This document shows positions 1 to 13,300 of a stretch of DNA of 64,000 nucleotides, in pieces. Within the stretch, counting starts at the first letter, position 1; the number at the start of each line of letters is the position of its first letter. Both the position numbers and the translations under genes were made by a program. A model generated the notes under the pieces. That model worked only from the letters and a program-made list of their open reading frames with translations. It made no database searches and had not been told where the DNA came from. The DNA is taken from positions 2,232,001-2,296,000 of the forward strand of contig JALMQS010000088.1 in NCBI GenBank assembly GCA_024734495.1, read 5' to 3'. The stretch comes from Forficula auricularia (lineage: Eukaryota > Arthropoda > Insecta > Dermaptera > Forficulidae).

Positions 1-316
1 TTAAATAAATTAGTGCTCTCAATTCATAAAAAGTTGATATTTTAGTGGTAGTTTAGACACAAGTATTTAATTTACGCCGAGAAATCGACTCCATATTATA
101 CAGGGCGTGCTAAAATTACTATTATTTCAGTTATTCATAAAAGGAGTCAAAAGTTAATTTTTTCAAATGAGACCCCCTGTTTATTATTCAATAAATTGAA
201 AGACGAAGAAAAATGCTTTAAGACGATATATCATGTCCCTATACCTAAAACATCAAGTTTTCTTAATAAAGCCGCTTTTTCGTAAAAAATTACATTTTAA
301 TGAATTTAATTATAAC

Positions 317-720
317 TGCAGGAATTATTATGAAATTTCATATTTGGATCAGATGTCTTCTAAATTATGTTTATTGCTATATAACGTTTTGGTATTGTAA
401 CCACAAAAGAGGTTTGCGGGGGCGCACTAATGGAAATTATCATATAACTCCTAAACTATTAACACTACGGCAAATGTTGTAATGAACAAAGTTGTAGGGG
501 GTGTGATTTCTGACAGCTTTTGTTTAAAAAAATTCCTCCAAAAAACCACCCAAAAAGAGGAGGAGGGTGAAAAAATCTAAATTCTTGCCCTTGAAGCAAA
601 CTCAACCAAATTTTGTATATATAATCTGTCGGCCTCTAGAGAGCTAGAAATGCAAAAACTAACCACCCAAAATGGGGGCAGGAGGGTCAAAAAATGAAAT
701 TTTTGCTCTTGGACCAATAT
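317..720 (+). repeat. Degraded copy of Helitron-like repeat family
   Basis: This stretch matches, with many differences, the interiors of the better copies at 37919 and 59919: the part around 'attatgaaatttcatattt', the 'ataacgttttg' block, a G-rich piece and the 'caaactcaaccaaattttgt' module at about 592-611. The 5' terminus with the TATATA start is not preserved here. Positions 1-316 hold no gene I can support. Confidence 0.6.
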
Positions 721-1040
721 AAAAATCGATGCTCGATGAAAAAGTGACATAATAATCTTAACATTGATGGAAAAAGGAAAAATTATCCAGGGGAGCCATA
801 CATATTGATCATTGACTAAAGGTCATTGCAACTAATTGAGTAAACTCATGTCCAGGTGTGAATCTTAATGAAAATATTTGTTAACTTTTCAAACTAATTT
901 CTATTTCTGGGAAAGAAAAGATGATAGAAAGAATTTGAACCGAACATCATTAATTCAATTTAAGTTGCTAAAACGAAATGAATCACCTGATAAGCGTGCA
1001 GGTCAGTCAGCATCGACTGCAGCGACTTAACTGAGCATTT

Positions 1041-1090
1041 TATACATATAAGCCAGAGGCAAGGTTCCCTCGAACCAGTCTGCGACTGGC
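1041..1090 (+). promoter_or_regulatory. Candidate core promoter of the Pvf-like gene
   Basis: A TATA-like stretch (tatacatata, 1041-1050) lies about 30 bp upstream of an initiator-like 'ccagtc' (1075-1080), and the first ATG of the signal-peptide exon follows at 1117. The initiator region is a perfect short palindrome, CCAGTC-tgc-GACTGG. A second initiator-like 'tcagtcag' lies near 1003. Spacing fits an arthropod TATA-Inr promoter with a short 5' UTR, but this is inference from motif spacing alone. Confidence 0.35.
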
Positions 1091-1116
1091 AGCGCAAGCT
1101 CTTTTACCTATTCACC

Positions 1117-1371
1117 ATGTCACCTAACATGTTAACTCTCACAAATATTTTACTAATCCTCGGTGGCTGTCACTTTGCCTTAGGCAAAGATCTCGAAGAT
1201 GATTCCATAAGATTTCCAAGCGATACCGAAATTTCTTTTAGGAGATACTCACCGGATTACCACTCTCATCACGAAAACTTTAATCCAGAATTAAGAAATC
1301 CCTCGACGAAGTCTCCTGTTGAACCATCCTATCAAATAGATTCCAAAGATGATGATGATGAAGAAAATGAG
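1117..1371 (+). CDS. Pvf: Pvf-like exon 1: signal peptide and acidic linker
   Basis: The exon begins with ATG after a purine-poor leader and encodes a hydrophobic core ([18 protein letters not shown]) with likely cleavage after ALG near residue 23. A polar, Asp/Glu-rich propeptide follows and ends in DDDDEENE. It ends in phase 0 at a strong donor, gag|gtaagtaag. Reading through the donor gives only 23 more AT-rich codons, so splicing is preferred. No domain is visible in the linker, which is normal for Pvf propeptides. Confidence 0.75.
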
Positions 1372-4300
1372 GTAAGTAAGAATATAGAGTTTAATCTTAA
1401 AAACAAAATACAATTCACCTTAACAAAATTTGCATATTTTTAAAAATTTCGATTGATTGTAACATTATAATTCTTAGATGCTAGTTTATTAAGTTAAGTC
1501 ATAGCTGTCGCCAGAATTTTTTGGTGGGGTTGAAATCGAACAACTCTAAATTACAAGTCACGTAGCCAAATTTTAAGTTCCCATAACAATTCATTTTTTG
1601 AACATTGCAACAAATCTGTTGTTGCAGTAAAAACGGAAATGGCAAAATATCTTGAATTATATAATTTTTTTATTTTAAGCCATGCATTGAATTGACTCTT
1701 CAATCCCTCTATGCTACCGGCCATGTGTTTAGTTGTTGGGAAAAACCGGATTGAGGTATATTTTTTTTTCAACAATCATTTATTAATCAACTTCATTTAT
1801 CAAGGAAATATTTAATATTAAATATTATAACTAGTCAAATATAATATAAATAATTCATTCTTTTATTGAATATTTTTTTTAAAAAAAGTTATGAGTAATC
1901 ACCTTAATTTAATTCAAATAGATTTGCAATTCTTTAAGAAGTTGACTAGTTATTTTAATCAATGTATAAATTAATAATACTTAAATCTGAAAGGATAGGT
2001 ATTTTCGCGATTTTATTTGTTCTTAAAATGTTCGATATTTCCGTGTTTGTTTACTGATACCAAAGTACAAATAAGCATTTTTCGAAATATCTTTATCCAG
2101 CTGTTTAATTTTTTTTGTTTCCCCATCACATAACTTAGGAAACGATTCAACAATTTTAGATGCAATTTTATTCACCTATCTTTGCAATTTAAAGAGTACA
2201 CTGTTTTAATGGAGACCACGTGCTCATTAGAACTGACATTTCTTTGCTTGGAAACGCACGTGGTCCCATTCTGTCAAAATAACTTTACAGACTTGAATTT
2301 AGAAGTAGGTAGAAGCTCAAATTTCATGAATATTCATTTATATGTTAGATTTATTAAATGACTGAGAATAAGTTCAATTATAATTTTACCATTTTGACAT
2401 TGCCAGATTAAAGTAAATGCCCCTAAAGCGGACACTCTTAAGCAAAATTGATCAATTGACCAAGAATATCCCCCTTATTTCTCATCTGAGATAATTGAAA
2501 TCGCGTGAACGTTAGCAGAGATTGGCCTCACTGTTCCATGAGTTAATTTTCATTCATGTACTTAAGGTTAAAATATTTGTCAAAATTAGTAACAAGTTGC
2601 CAAAATACCCTAAAGCGGACACCCAAATCATGAAAATTCACAAAGCGGACATAGCCTTACCATAAAGCGGACACATACTTTTATGTCTTCTAATCTTTCT
2701 CTACTTTTTACTTTATCCAATGCAAAGCATGGGTAAAGTATTGCAATCGCTCTCGGGGCAAGCGTGGCTTCAAAGGGTCCTCAGGTAAAGACTACGGAAC
2801 CCATGGACTAAATTAAAGTCACAAATTGTAGTATTCAATTAGGTTGAATTTTAGCACGTGACGGTTTTGCCAAAAATTACATGGGGTCTCGTCGAGAGGC
2901 CAAAAAGTGCCATTTTTACTTTATCCAATGCAAAGCATGGGTAAAGTATTGCAATCGCTCTCGGGGCAAGCGTGGCTTCAAAGGGTCCTCAGGTAAAGAC
3001 TACGGAACCCATGGACTAAATTAAAGTCACAAATTGTAGTATTCAATTAGGTTGAATTTTAGCACGTGACGGTTTTGCCAAAAATTACATGGGGTCTCGT
3101 CGAGAGGCCAAAAAGTGCCATTTTTTCATTTAGTGCGTGCGGATGTATGTATGTATGTATGGATGGATGTATGTTATCGTTTTTTTGGCCCACGATTTTT
3201 TCCACACCGTTGCACCGATTGAAATGAAATTGAAAACCTAGCATTCTTTGAACAAAATGAAGCGCTGATTAGATTTTGGTACATATCGACCCACAAACAT
3301 TAGTACTTTATTTCAGTACTTTTTTAGTTTTTTCTAAATATCTTGAAAATGACTTAACCAATTTTGATGAAATTTAATATCCTAATTAAGTACCTTGGGG
3401 ACCACAAAAAAGGATAAATAAAGTTTTTAGTAAAATTATATTTTAAAGTACTTTACTCTAGAGTAAGAGAGTACTTTTTTAATTTTTTTAATTCTTTAAA
3501 ATTTATTCATTTGAACCTTTTAATATAGCTCATTTAGCCTTGCTTAAATAAGAATGGATAGGCTTCTCTCTGTGAAATGCTAAAAATTTGGGAGGAAATT
3601 TTATAAGTAACCATAGCAACTGCGTTGTTTTCTTATCCCTTACCTTTGCAGAAGACATAGAGGAACCGACTTTAAACCAAAAATAGCGATTGATTCTCAT
3701 CAAATACTTGAGGAATAACCATTCTATATTGGATTTTTGACGTTTCGGTTTTTATTGGTGACCATTGCTGAGGACATAGATGAATCGACTTTAAACCAAA
3801 AATAGCGATTGATTCTCATCAAATACTTGAGGAATAACCATTCTATATTGGATTTTTGACGTTTCGGTATTTATTGGTGACCATTGCTGAAGACATAGAG
3901 AAATCGACTTTAAACCAAAAATAGCGATTGATTCTCATCAAATACTTGAGGAATAACCATTCTATATTGGATTTTTGACGTTTCGGTTTTTATTGGTAAC
4001 CATTGCTGAAGACATAGAGGAATCGACTTTAATCCAAAAATAGCGATTGATTCTCATATAGTACTTGAGGAATAACCATTCTATATTGGATTTTTGACGT
4101 TTCGGTTTTTATTGGTCACCATTTCTGAAGACATAGAGGAATCGACTTTAAACCAAAAATAGCGATTGAGTCTCATCAAATACTTGAGAAATAACCATTC
4201 TATATTGGATTTTTGACGTTTCGGTTTTAATTGGTAACCATTGCTGAAGACATAGAGGTATCGACTTTAAACCAAAAATAGCGATTGATTCTCATCTAGT

Positions 4301-7300
4301 ACTTGAGGAATAACCATTTTATATTGGATTTTTGAGGTTTCGGTTTTATTGATAACCATTGCTGAAGACATGGAGGAATCGACTTAAAATCAAAAATAGC
4401 CATCGATTCTCATCTAATACTTGAGGAATAACAATTCTACATTAGGTTTTTGACGTTTCGATTATTATTGGTAACCAGTGCTGAAGACATGGAGGAATCG
4501 ACTTAAAATCAAAAATAACGATCGATTCATATCTAATACTAGAGGAATAACCTTATTGCATTCCATTTTTGATGTTTTGACTATTAATGGCAACCTCTAC
4601 TGAAAACGTGGAAGAATAGACTTAAAATCAAAAAGACTAAAATCTTTTTTGGTAAACAACTCATGCTTGAGTTGTTTGCCATAAAAGAATTTAGTCTTTT
4701 TGATTTTAAGTCTATTCTTCCACGTTTTCAGTAGAGGTTGCCATTAATAGTCAAAACATCAAAAATGGAATGCAATAAGGTATTCTCTAGTATTAGATAG
4801 GAATCGATCGTTATTTTTGATTTTAAGTCGATTCCTCCATGCCTTCAGCAATGGTTACCAATAATAATCGAAACGTCAAAGACCTAATGTAGAATTGTTA
4901 TTCCTCAAGTATTAGATGAGAATCGATGGCTATTTTTGATTTTAAGTCGATTCCTCCATGTCTTCAGCAATGGTTACCAATAAGAACCGAAATGTCAAAG
5001 ATCAAACGTAGAATGGTTGTTCCTCAACTATTAAATGAGAATTATTTTTGAATTAATGTCAATATGAACTACAAATTGCAAGTGAAATGTGATTAATAAT
5101 AAAGGAACAAACATATTAATATTTCAAATGAATTTGGATAAAGTTTAGCAACGATCCGTTGCAGTTTATTTTCCTCTTCTTCACCTTCAAAATTTGTGTA
5201 TTTGTGAAATCTTTTGCCAACATTGTAAAATATTGTTGCTAAATTATGTATAAACACTAGGTGGAACCTAAGGTCCTGTTTGTATACTTTGTGAAATAAA
5301 TAAATAAATAAATAAAAATAAAAAGGCCCCTTGACAGTCGGAGGTCCCCTTTCAAATTATCTCCTAGCACCATTTTGATTTTAACATCCAATAATTTTAA
5401 TAAACTAATTTTATTTAAATAACACCAACATTAACATTATTAATTTTATTCAAAAGAGTAATATCAATAGTAATTTTTATGAAAAAAAGAGTAATATCAA
5501 TAGTAATTTTTATGAAAAAAAGGTAATAATTTCTTGCTGAAGTTTAAAACGAGAAATTAAATATGGAATGTGAAAAAATAATTGAAGACAAGATCATAAA
5601 TAAACCCTCTCCCCTTATCCACAGTATTTTTTTAAGAATAATAATTAATAACTAATATCAAAGTTCTATTTCATCCTACTAAAACAAAATGGAGAATTTA
5701 CATTCCTGAAAGCATATTGCTGCAAGCAGATTGAAAACCACTAGCCTAAATTATTTAACTTTCTTTTTTCTGATCATACCGTTTGTGAATATAAATTTCT
5801 CAAAATAAACAACTTTCAATACCATTACTCATCGTAAGTTCGTAATTAGCAATAGCACCATTTCCTAGAGTTATTATCATTTATAAAATATTTTATTTCG
5901 ATGGTGAAAATACAATACAAATAAACTTAGTTAAATTTTTTCGTTAAGATTTTTACTCTTTTTAGTGTGTTCTCTTCCCCAGGTAGATGCTGTTATTTTT
6001 AAATTTACCGCAGCGAGATAAAATAAGCTAACGTGTTCTGATGTGGCCATCCTCTTGACTTTACCATACAACCTGGCCCCTCACTTATATTTAATATTTA
6101 ATAAAATTATTTATAATCATGTAGGGGGACTCCTGGGACTCACTGATTATATATACAAAATTTGGTTGAGTTTGGTAAATGGCAAAGATTTTCATTTTTT
6201 GACCCCCCCCCCCCCATTTCGGCCGGTTAGTTTTTGCATTTTTAGACTTCTTGGGTCCCACTGAATATGTATACAAAATTTGGTTGAGTTTGGTAAATGG
6301 CCAAGATTTTCATTTTTTGACCCTCCGCCCCCCCCCTTTGGGCGATTAGATTTTGCATTTTTAGACTTCTGGGGGTCCACTGATTATGTATACAAAATTT
6401 GGTTGAGTTTGCTCAAATGGCCTAGATTTTTAATTTTTAACCCCCCTCCACCCTCCTTAATTTTGGGTCGATATGCACCAAAATCTAATCAGCTCTTAAT
6501 CTCAATGGACCAAAACTACGTGTGAAATTTGGTTTCGATATTCACACTAGTTTTTGAGCTAGCTCGTACACAAATTTGGTAACGCACAGACTAACTAACT
6601 AACAGACATTTTCACACAACAATTATTATCTCGAAAAATATAATTTTTTCGATGTTCACTTATAAGAGCTTTTTTGTAGACCTAAATGCCATGGTTTCGC
6701 TCAATTTTTTTAATCGAAATAGTTTCAGCCGTTTTTTAGATATTTTGAAAAAATGAGGAAAAAAACCACTTTTTTCATGCACGATTACAATACTTGACCA
6801 TACCCTGTATGGTAAAGTAAAAAATACTCTATATGTTGGGTGTTGCACCCCAAACGTATACCAGAAGTTTTTCGTTTCTTCATTTGTTTATCATAATTTC
6901 AAAATATTGCATTTCCACCATCGATGTATGAAAATTTAAGAATATATAAAAAATAAAGTAAATTCAAGGCTTCTTGTGAGATTTAGGCCAAGGGGAAAAA
7001 AATCAGTAAAATTATCTCAATTTTATCAGAAGGATAAAGGTTTTTCTCCGATGAAAGAGATTTTCAACAAAGCGTTTGAATTCTTAAGCTACGTACAAAT
7101 TGGACGATTATCGGTCGATTCGAGCCGTCCGCATAATAAAAATAATACAACAAAATGTAAGAAACGACCGATAATCGTCCAATGTGTACGTAGCTTTAAA
7201 CATTTCAAAGACTTTCCAGGAGGTTCAGGACAGAAATCTTCTTATCAATTTATCTGACTTTCTCCTCATCTCAGTGGTCTGAAGAAGTTTCAAATCTGAA

Positions 7301-10300
7301 ACTGTGTAATAAATTGTCAATATTGGGGGCCAAATGCGTCCGATCGGTCTTGGAATGGTCGTATTTCTTTTGTTGTAAAATTTACCTCATGAAAACTTGG
7401 CTTCCTTTTCACGCAGTCAACTTCTTGGATTTATCAAATTCATGTTTTGAGTGTGTCTCCAACTTGCTATCCTAGATGCAATTCATAAACAAGTGATTGA
7501 ATTCATAGGTGAATTGTCTATGTTAGATTCTCATGCTTTCTTACCTCATAGAAGCGTTATCGCCATAGGTATTGCCATACCTTGAGTTACATTAAAATAA
7601 ATCTATAAACCTCCTCCGGTTATAAATATGCATAACTCTTCGCGCTTAAGTTGAAAACAGATTGGCTTGTTTATCTAATTCACCAACTCATTTATCCTTA
7701 TGTCTTATGACATGTAAAGTCTGGAATTTCCCCCCTAGCCCTTAGTTCTACAATAAATGCAAGTCTTCAAGATCAAGGCCCATTTTGTCTTTAATCCAAA
7801 TCCAAAATACAATTGTTTGTCTAGATCTAGATTTATAGGTTTTGCATCTTCTTACATCATTTCATTAAAAAAAATAACAATAAACAATAGGTAGGTGCGA
7901 TTCGAAATAAATAATCTCTGTTCTCATGTTTTTTTATTTTACTTTTTATAGTTATGTTCTTATAGTCGATCGACAATATTTTTTAATAAACGCGTAACAC
8001 CTTCAGCTGCATGATTAATGGCTATTGCGTAAATTATTTGAATGATTTTTAATTTACATTTCTATTCTAATGACTCATACGAATAAAAAAAAGATTTTAA
8101 ACCTAAGTTTAATAATGAAAAATGATCTTTTTTATTTGGAGCTTCTATGAAAGTGAAAAAAGCCTTAAAAGACATCAGATGAATTACACTTACCCTACTT
8201 CAATATCCCAACTTAAAAAAAAATAATAATAATAATAGTAATAAAAATTTAAAGTAATATTAAAATAAAATTAAAAATATATTTAATCTAAAATTATGAT
8301 ATTTAAAAGATATTTATTAAAATAATTTTGAATTTGATCATAATTAAACATAATGTAGGGGTAAAAAATTGAACCACTAGATATTAATAAGAAAAAAAAT
8401 TGTATAATAAATAGGATGTATCAGGGTTACACCAGAACATAGAATTGTTATAACTCTCTACAGTTTCGAGAATGAAATTACTGTTGTGTGTTAGTTTTAA
8501 TGTTTTTTGTATATAGCAATAAACAAGTAGTATAGGTTGGTTTTGGCCTAACTTCCATGGCCTTGTGGTAGATTTTCTCCCTATGATACAAGTCTTCGAA
8601 ATGCTGCCTCTCAATTATTTTTTTTAAAATAACCTTCTATTGTGATAAAAAAAAACTGTACAAAATCTAAGTAGGAATATTATTTTTATTTTGAAAATAT
8701 AAACTACTTTAAAATAATGATATCAATTATCAACTACAATATTCTACTACAGTTTTTCCATTCTAACTTTAATTTTAGTAAATTCATTAATTAGGAATGT
8801 GTAGTCTAGAGTGGCAGCCAATGTAGATTCAATTTAATTATTCTTGGGGATTAAAGGAGACATTAAAAATCCTGCTACTCTCAGCAAAAAGAAACTTTCA
8901 ATTTATTCTTGGGGAATTAAACTTGATTGCCCCCTAGATTTCGCTACTTTTTCGATCTTGGTCTGTTTTTTCACAGAAGTGTTTATGGTGCGATTTCTCT
9001 TCTTTTTGAAATATGTAGCTTTAATTTTTACTTTACCATACAGGGTATGGTCAAGTATTGTAAGCATGCATGGAAAAAGTGTTTTTTTTTTGCTTCGTTT
9101 TTCGAAATATCTTGAAATCGTATCCAAAATTAAGGGGGGCAAAAATTAAAATTATAAGATTTTCAAACTATAAAAAAACAAGAAAAATGAAATATTCTAT
9201 AATATGAACCTATAATTAAAAAGAGAGTTATTATTTTCTTCGGGGGCCAAGATTGGGGGGGGGGGTTCAAAAAAATAAAACTATCAATACCTATAAGTTG
9301 TAGACCGTCCCATATGAACCTTATATAACCTTATGGAAATGACTCACTATATGAAATTGATAGCGACCAAAAAAAAAAGGGGGGGGGGGGGCGTTAAAAA
9401 TATTTTCAAACAAAAATCTATGAAAGCTGATATTTCTAATAAAATAATCTCATCATTAAAAGGAGATATCATTAATGGATAATGAACCCAACATTAAGAG
9501 ATGGAGGGGGGTTCTTTCGCAAATAATTATAAATTATTTTAATTCAATATTAAATATAAGAGAGGACCCAGGTGTATGGTAAAGTCATGTGGATGGCCTC
9601 ATCAGTTTATTTATTATTATTTTTTGTAAGTGCGTTTACAAATTTCATATCTTCATTTTAGAGGCTAAAGGTAGTGAAGTTTTTGTGATTATATTTTCAC
9701 CTTTATTAATGACTAAACTCTACCAATATGCAAGATTTTATTACATTAGGATCATTACATATTTAATAGATGCAAATTTACACTATAATCTTCAACCCTT
9801 CCTTTTAGGAGTTAAAGGTAGTAAAGTTTTTGTGCAAATATTTTCATCTTAATTAATGCCCGAAACTGTACCAAGATGCTAAATTTTAGCAATTATGCAA
9901 GGGTAAGAAAATGTCATTCAATGGAAAAAAAAGACTTGAAATAAATACTCGAAAATGAGGAAGGATATGATGAAATGTTTAAATTTTTGAGAGACATTAA
10001 CATTTATGATAATATCTGAGATCTCACTCTTATAATATTATCTATATATATAAAATCCTTTGTGTGTATGTACGCGATCGACCCACGCCTAAACCACTGA
10101 ACGTATCGAAACCATATTCACACCATATGTTTGCTTAGTGCTGGGGATGGTTTATCTAAATTTTGAGCCAAATCGGTTTGATTTGATTTTTTTTTTTTTA
10201 ATATTTAATTGATTGACAGATAAGATCTATAGAAATAGAGCCTCTAAAAGGGCCAAGCAAACAATACATTATCCCTGCCCTGAAAGGTCAGGTCTTAAAC

Positions 10301-13300
10301 AATGAAACCCCTCTTAACAAAAGAAAGGGGTATACAGGTAGTCAGGTCAAAATTTCAGAAACTTTTTTTTTTAAGATAATAAAATCTATTTTGAATACAG
10401 ACATAATTTGTAAATTTAATTTTATATATATATATCTATATATATAAAATCCTTTGTGTGTATGTACGCGATCGACCCACGCCTAAACCACTGAACATAT
10501 CGAAACCATATTCACACCATATGTTTGCTTAGTGCTGGGGATGGTTTATCTAAATTTTGAGCCAAATCGGTTTGATTTGATTTTTTATTTTTATATTTAA
10601 TTGATTGACAGATAAGATCTATAGAAATAGAGCCTCTAAAAGGGCCAAGCAAACAATACATTATCCCTGCCCTGAAAGGTCAGGTCTTAAACAATGAAAC
10701 CCCTCTTAACAAAAGAAAGGAGTATACAGGTAGTCAGGTCAAAATTTCAGAAACTTTTTTTTTAAGATAATAAAATCTATTTTGAATACAGACATAATTT
10801 GTAAATTTAATTTTATATATATATATATATATAATCCTTAGTATGTATGTGCGTGATCGACCCATGCCTAAACCACTGAACGTATCGAAACCATATTCAC
10901 ACCATATGTTTGTTTAGTGCTCCAGATGGTTTATCTAAATTTTGGGCCAAATCGGTTTGATTTGATTTCACACGATTTTACATAATTAAATTAATTATTC
11001 TCAGGTAGAATGCCAATTGGGGTTTTAAAAAAGGTTTATCTTTTCTTTTGTACCCAGGCAGACAATGGGTGTGGGTTAATTCATTGTTCTCAAAGGCCTT
11101 GAAGAAGTATTATGATTATATTATAGATATATTTTGTTTTCCCTAAACTTTAGAATTAAACTGTTTCACAGAAATACACCATTCTCTCTTAAGTAAAAAG
11201 AAAAATTTATATTTTTAAATGTGATTATTTTATTGTTATTAGTTGGCTAACCTGAGCCTGTCGGAAAGAAACATTCCAAATCTTAATCAATGTTTCTTAT
11301 TATAAATACATTTCCCAGTATCTCAGTGCATTACATACAACGAATCATGGTGCATGCCTAGCATTACGATTGTTAGAAGAAGATTCGCATTGGGATACAA
11401 CTCTTGCCGATGCTGCTCTCGGTTCATCGCCACATCAAATACGATGTTTGTTTGCCATTTTATTGACAACGTGTTTTCCAACTAACCCGCCTAAATTATG
11501 GGGAAAATATAAGGCTTCAATGAGTGAAGATGTATTACATGCTCTACGTAGAATTCGAGGAGATCCAGATATAAATTTCTCGCCAGAAATATATAATGAA
11601 TCTTTGATTAAGTTGGAAGATTTATGCATGATCATTTCGAATCAACCACTAATTAAATTAGGGATGCCATCAGTTAATCGGCCAGTAAGTGATTTATTTA
11701 ATCGCGATATGCAACGTGAACAATCGTACAATGTTGATGGTTTAAATGCATATGTTCAAGCAAATGAACCAAAATTGTTACCAGAACAAAAATTACTTTA
11801 TGATAAAATTATGCATGCAGTCGCTGCTCAAGAAGATGGTTTCTTTTTTGGATGCACCAGGTGGAACAGGGAAACATTTTTAATTTCGCTCATATTGGCA
11901 CAAATGACATCATCTGGAATTGCTGCCACTTTATTAGACGGAGGAAAAACAGCACATTCAACACTAAAATTATTATTGAACATTCAAACAAATGAAAATG
12001 CTGTATGTAACATTAAAAAGAATTTTTGGAACTGTACATAAATCAAAATTCATTCATGTATAAGAAAATATTAGAAAGAGTAAATCTATGCTTCGTCGTT
12101 GAATTATTTAACCTATAATCTTCAAACTAACGTAAGAGAGAAAAAAAGAGAGAATGAAATGAAAAGAGAGAGAGGAATACTAGAAGTTTCACTTCCGTCG
12201 TGCGTAAGCTTGACACACTCAGAATTTTTTATTTTGCTTTCGCAATGTGTTAGATTATTTCTTGAAGCTGATTTTTAATTAATAAAATACGAGTATATTT
12301 AATTAAAATACAGTTGAACAAAATTATATTGCAAACAAACTTTTGGCGGTCTCGAGACGCTGCCCGCCAGGGCCACCCGCCCGGAGGGCCAAGGTGCAGA
12401 TGGCGTGCCGGAGGCACGCCTGACGCAGCTTGTTTTACTATAAAACCAAACATGTACAAAATGTATAATCCCTGTGGAGCAAATAACCATGCAGTCGAGG
12501 CGACCTTTAAATTGTACGTTAATAATAATGATCATGAATAGGTGTTGAATGTTTGGAAAGCGAGAAAAAGCTTCTGGTCTGAAAAAGAAAGCCAAGCTTA
12601 CATGCAGCAATATATTGGTATATATCCTTCTCATCTACATATTTTAGTCTAAATTAATAAATAGAGGTTGCAAATTATTTGTTGAAAATGAAAATAATTT
12701 TTCAATGAAATAAATTTCAAGATTATCAGTGGCCTTAGTTTCTCCAATGGGGCCATCCATAAATTACGTCAAGATTTTTAGACCCCCTCCCCCTCCCCCT
12801 GTGTCACATTCTGTCATATTTTCATTGAGATTGCAACGTGAAAAGAGTGTATTGTGACCAAACACTATCACTTGTATACCCTTATTGCTTGCGCTTACAA
12901 TTTTTTGTCTAGATTTATTCTACCAACATTTTCTGGTTCAAATAATAATAACCTGAAATCTAAAAAATATATTTGAAATTTTTTTAATTTGACTTTTGTG
13001 ACATCACAATTTTTAAGATCCCCGGGGGCCCTCCTGTCACATTTTGTCTCAAATCTGAGATGCCCCAACCCCCCTTACTGTGTGACGTAATTTATGAACG
13101 GCCTCAAACAATCAAAGCAGTTTAATAATAATCAAGGAATTTTTACCTTATATTATTAATAAGACAAGTAAGATATTTATCTAAATTTTTTACTAGGATA
13201 GTACTATTTGAAAATTATAGATTGTAGATAGACCCTTGATTGCATCGTGAAAAGAGAAGAAATTTGAGGAATCGGGTTGGAGTTGAAGGTATCTGTAAAT

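Noticed and set aside
3652..5045. CRISPR-like reading of the regular 119-bp repeats
   Set aside because: The units are contiguous, without unique spacers, and the array is inverted on itself. The host is eukaryotic.
6976..7257. 93-codon + strand ORF
   Set aside because: It runs through both arms of an inverted repeat, has no domain, and its codon content is that of the AT-rich flank.
8500..8620. Possible SINE head ('ggccttgtggtagatt' ... 'gtcttcgaaatgc')
   Set aside because: The A- and B-box matches are too weak and there is no second copy in the window.
12250..12634. Overlapping ORFs on both strands across the GC-rich patch
   Set aside because: They are open only because of local GC content; one of them joins a LINE remnant to the patch.
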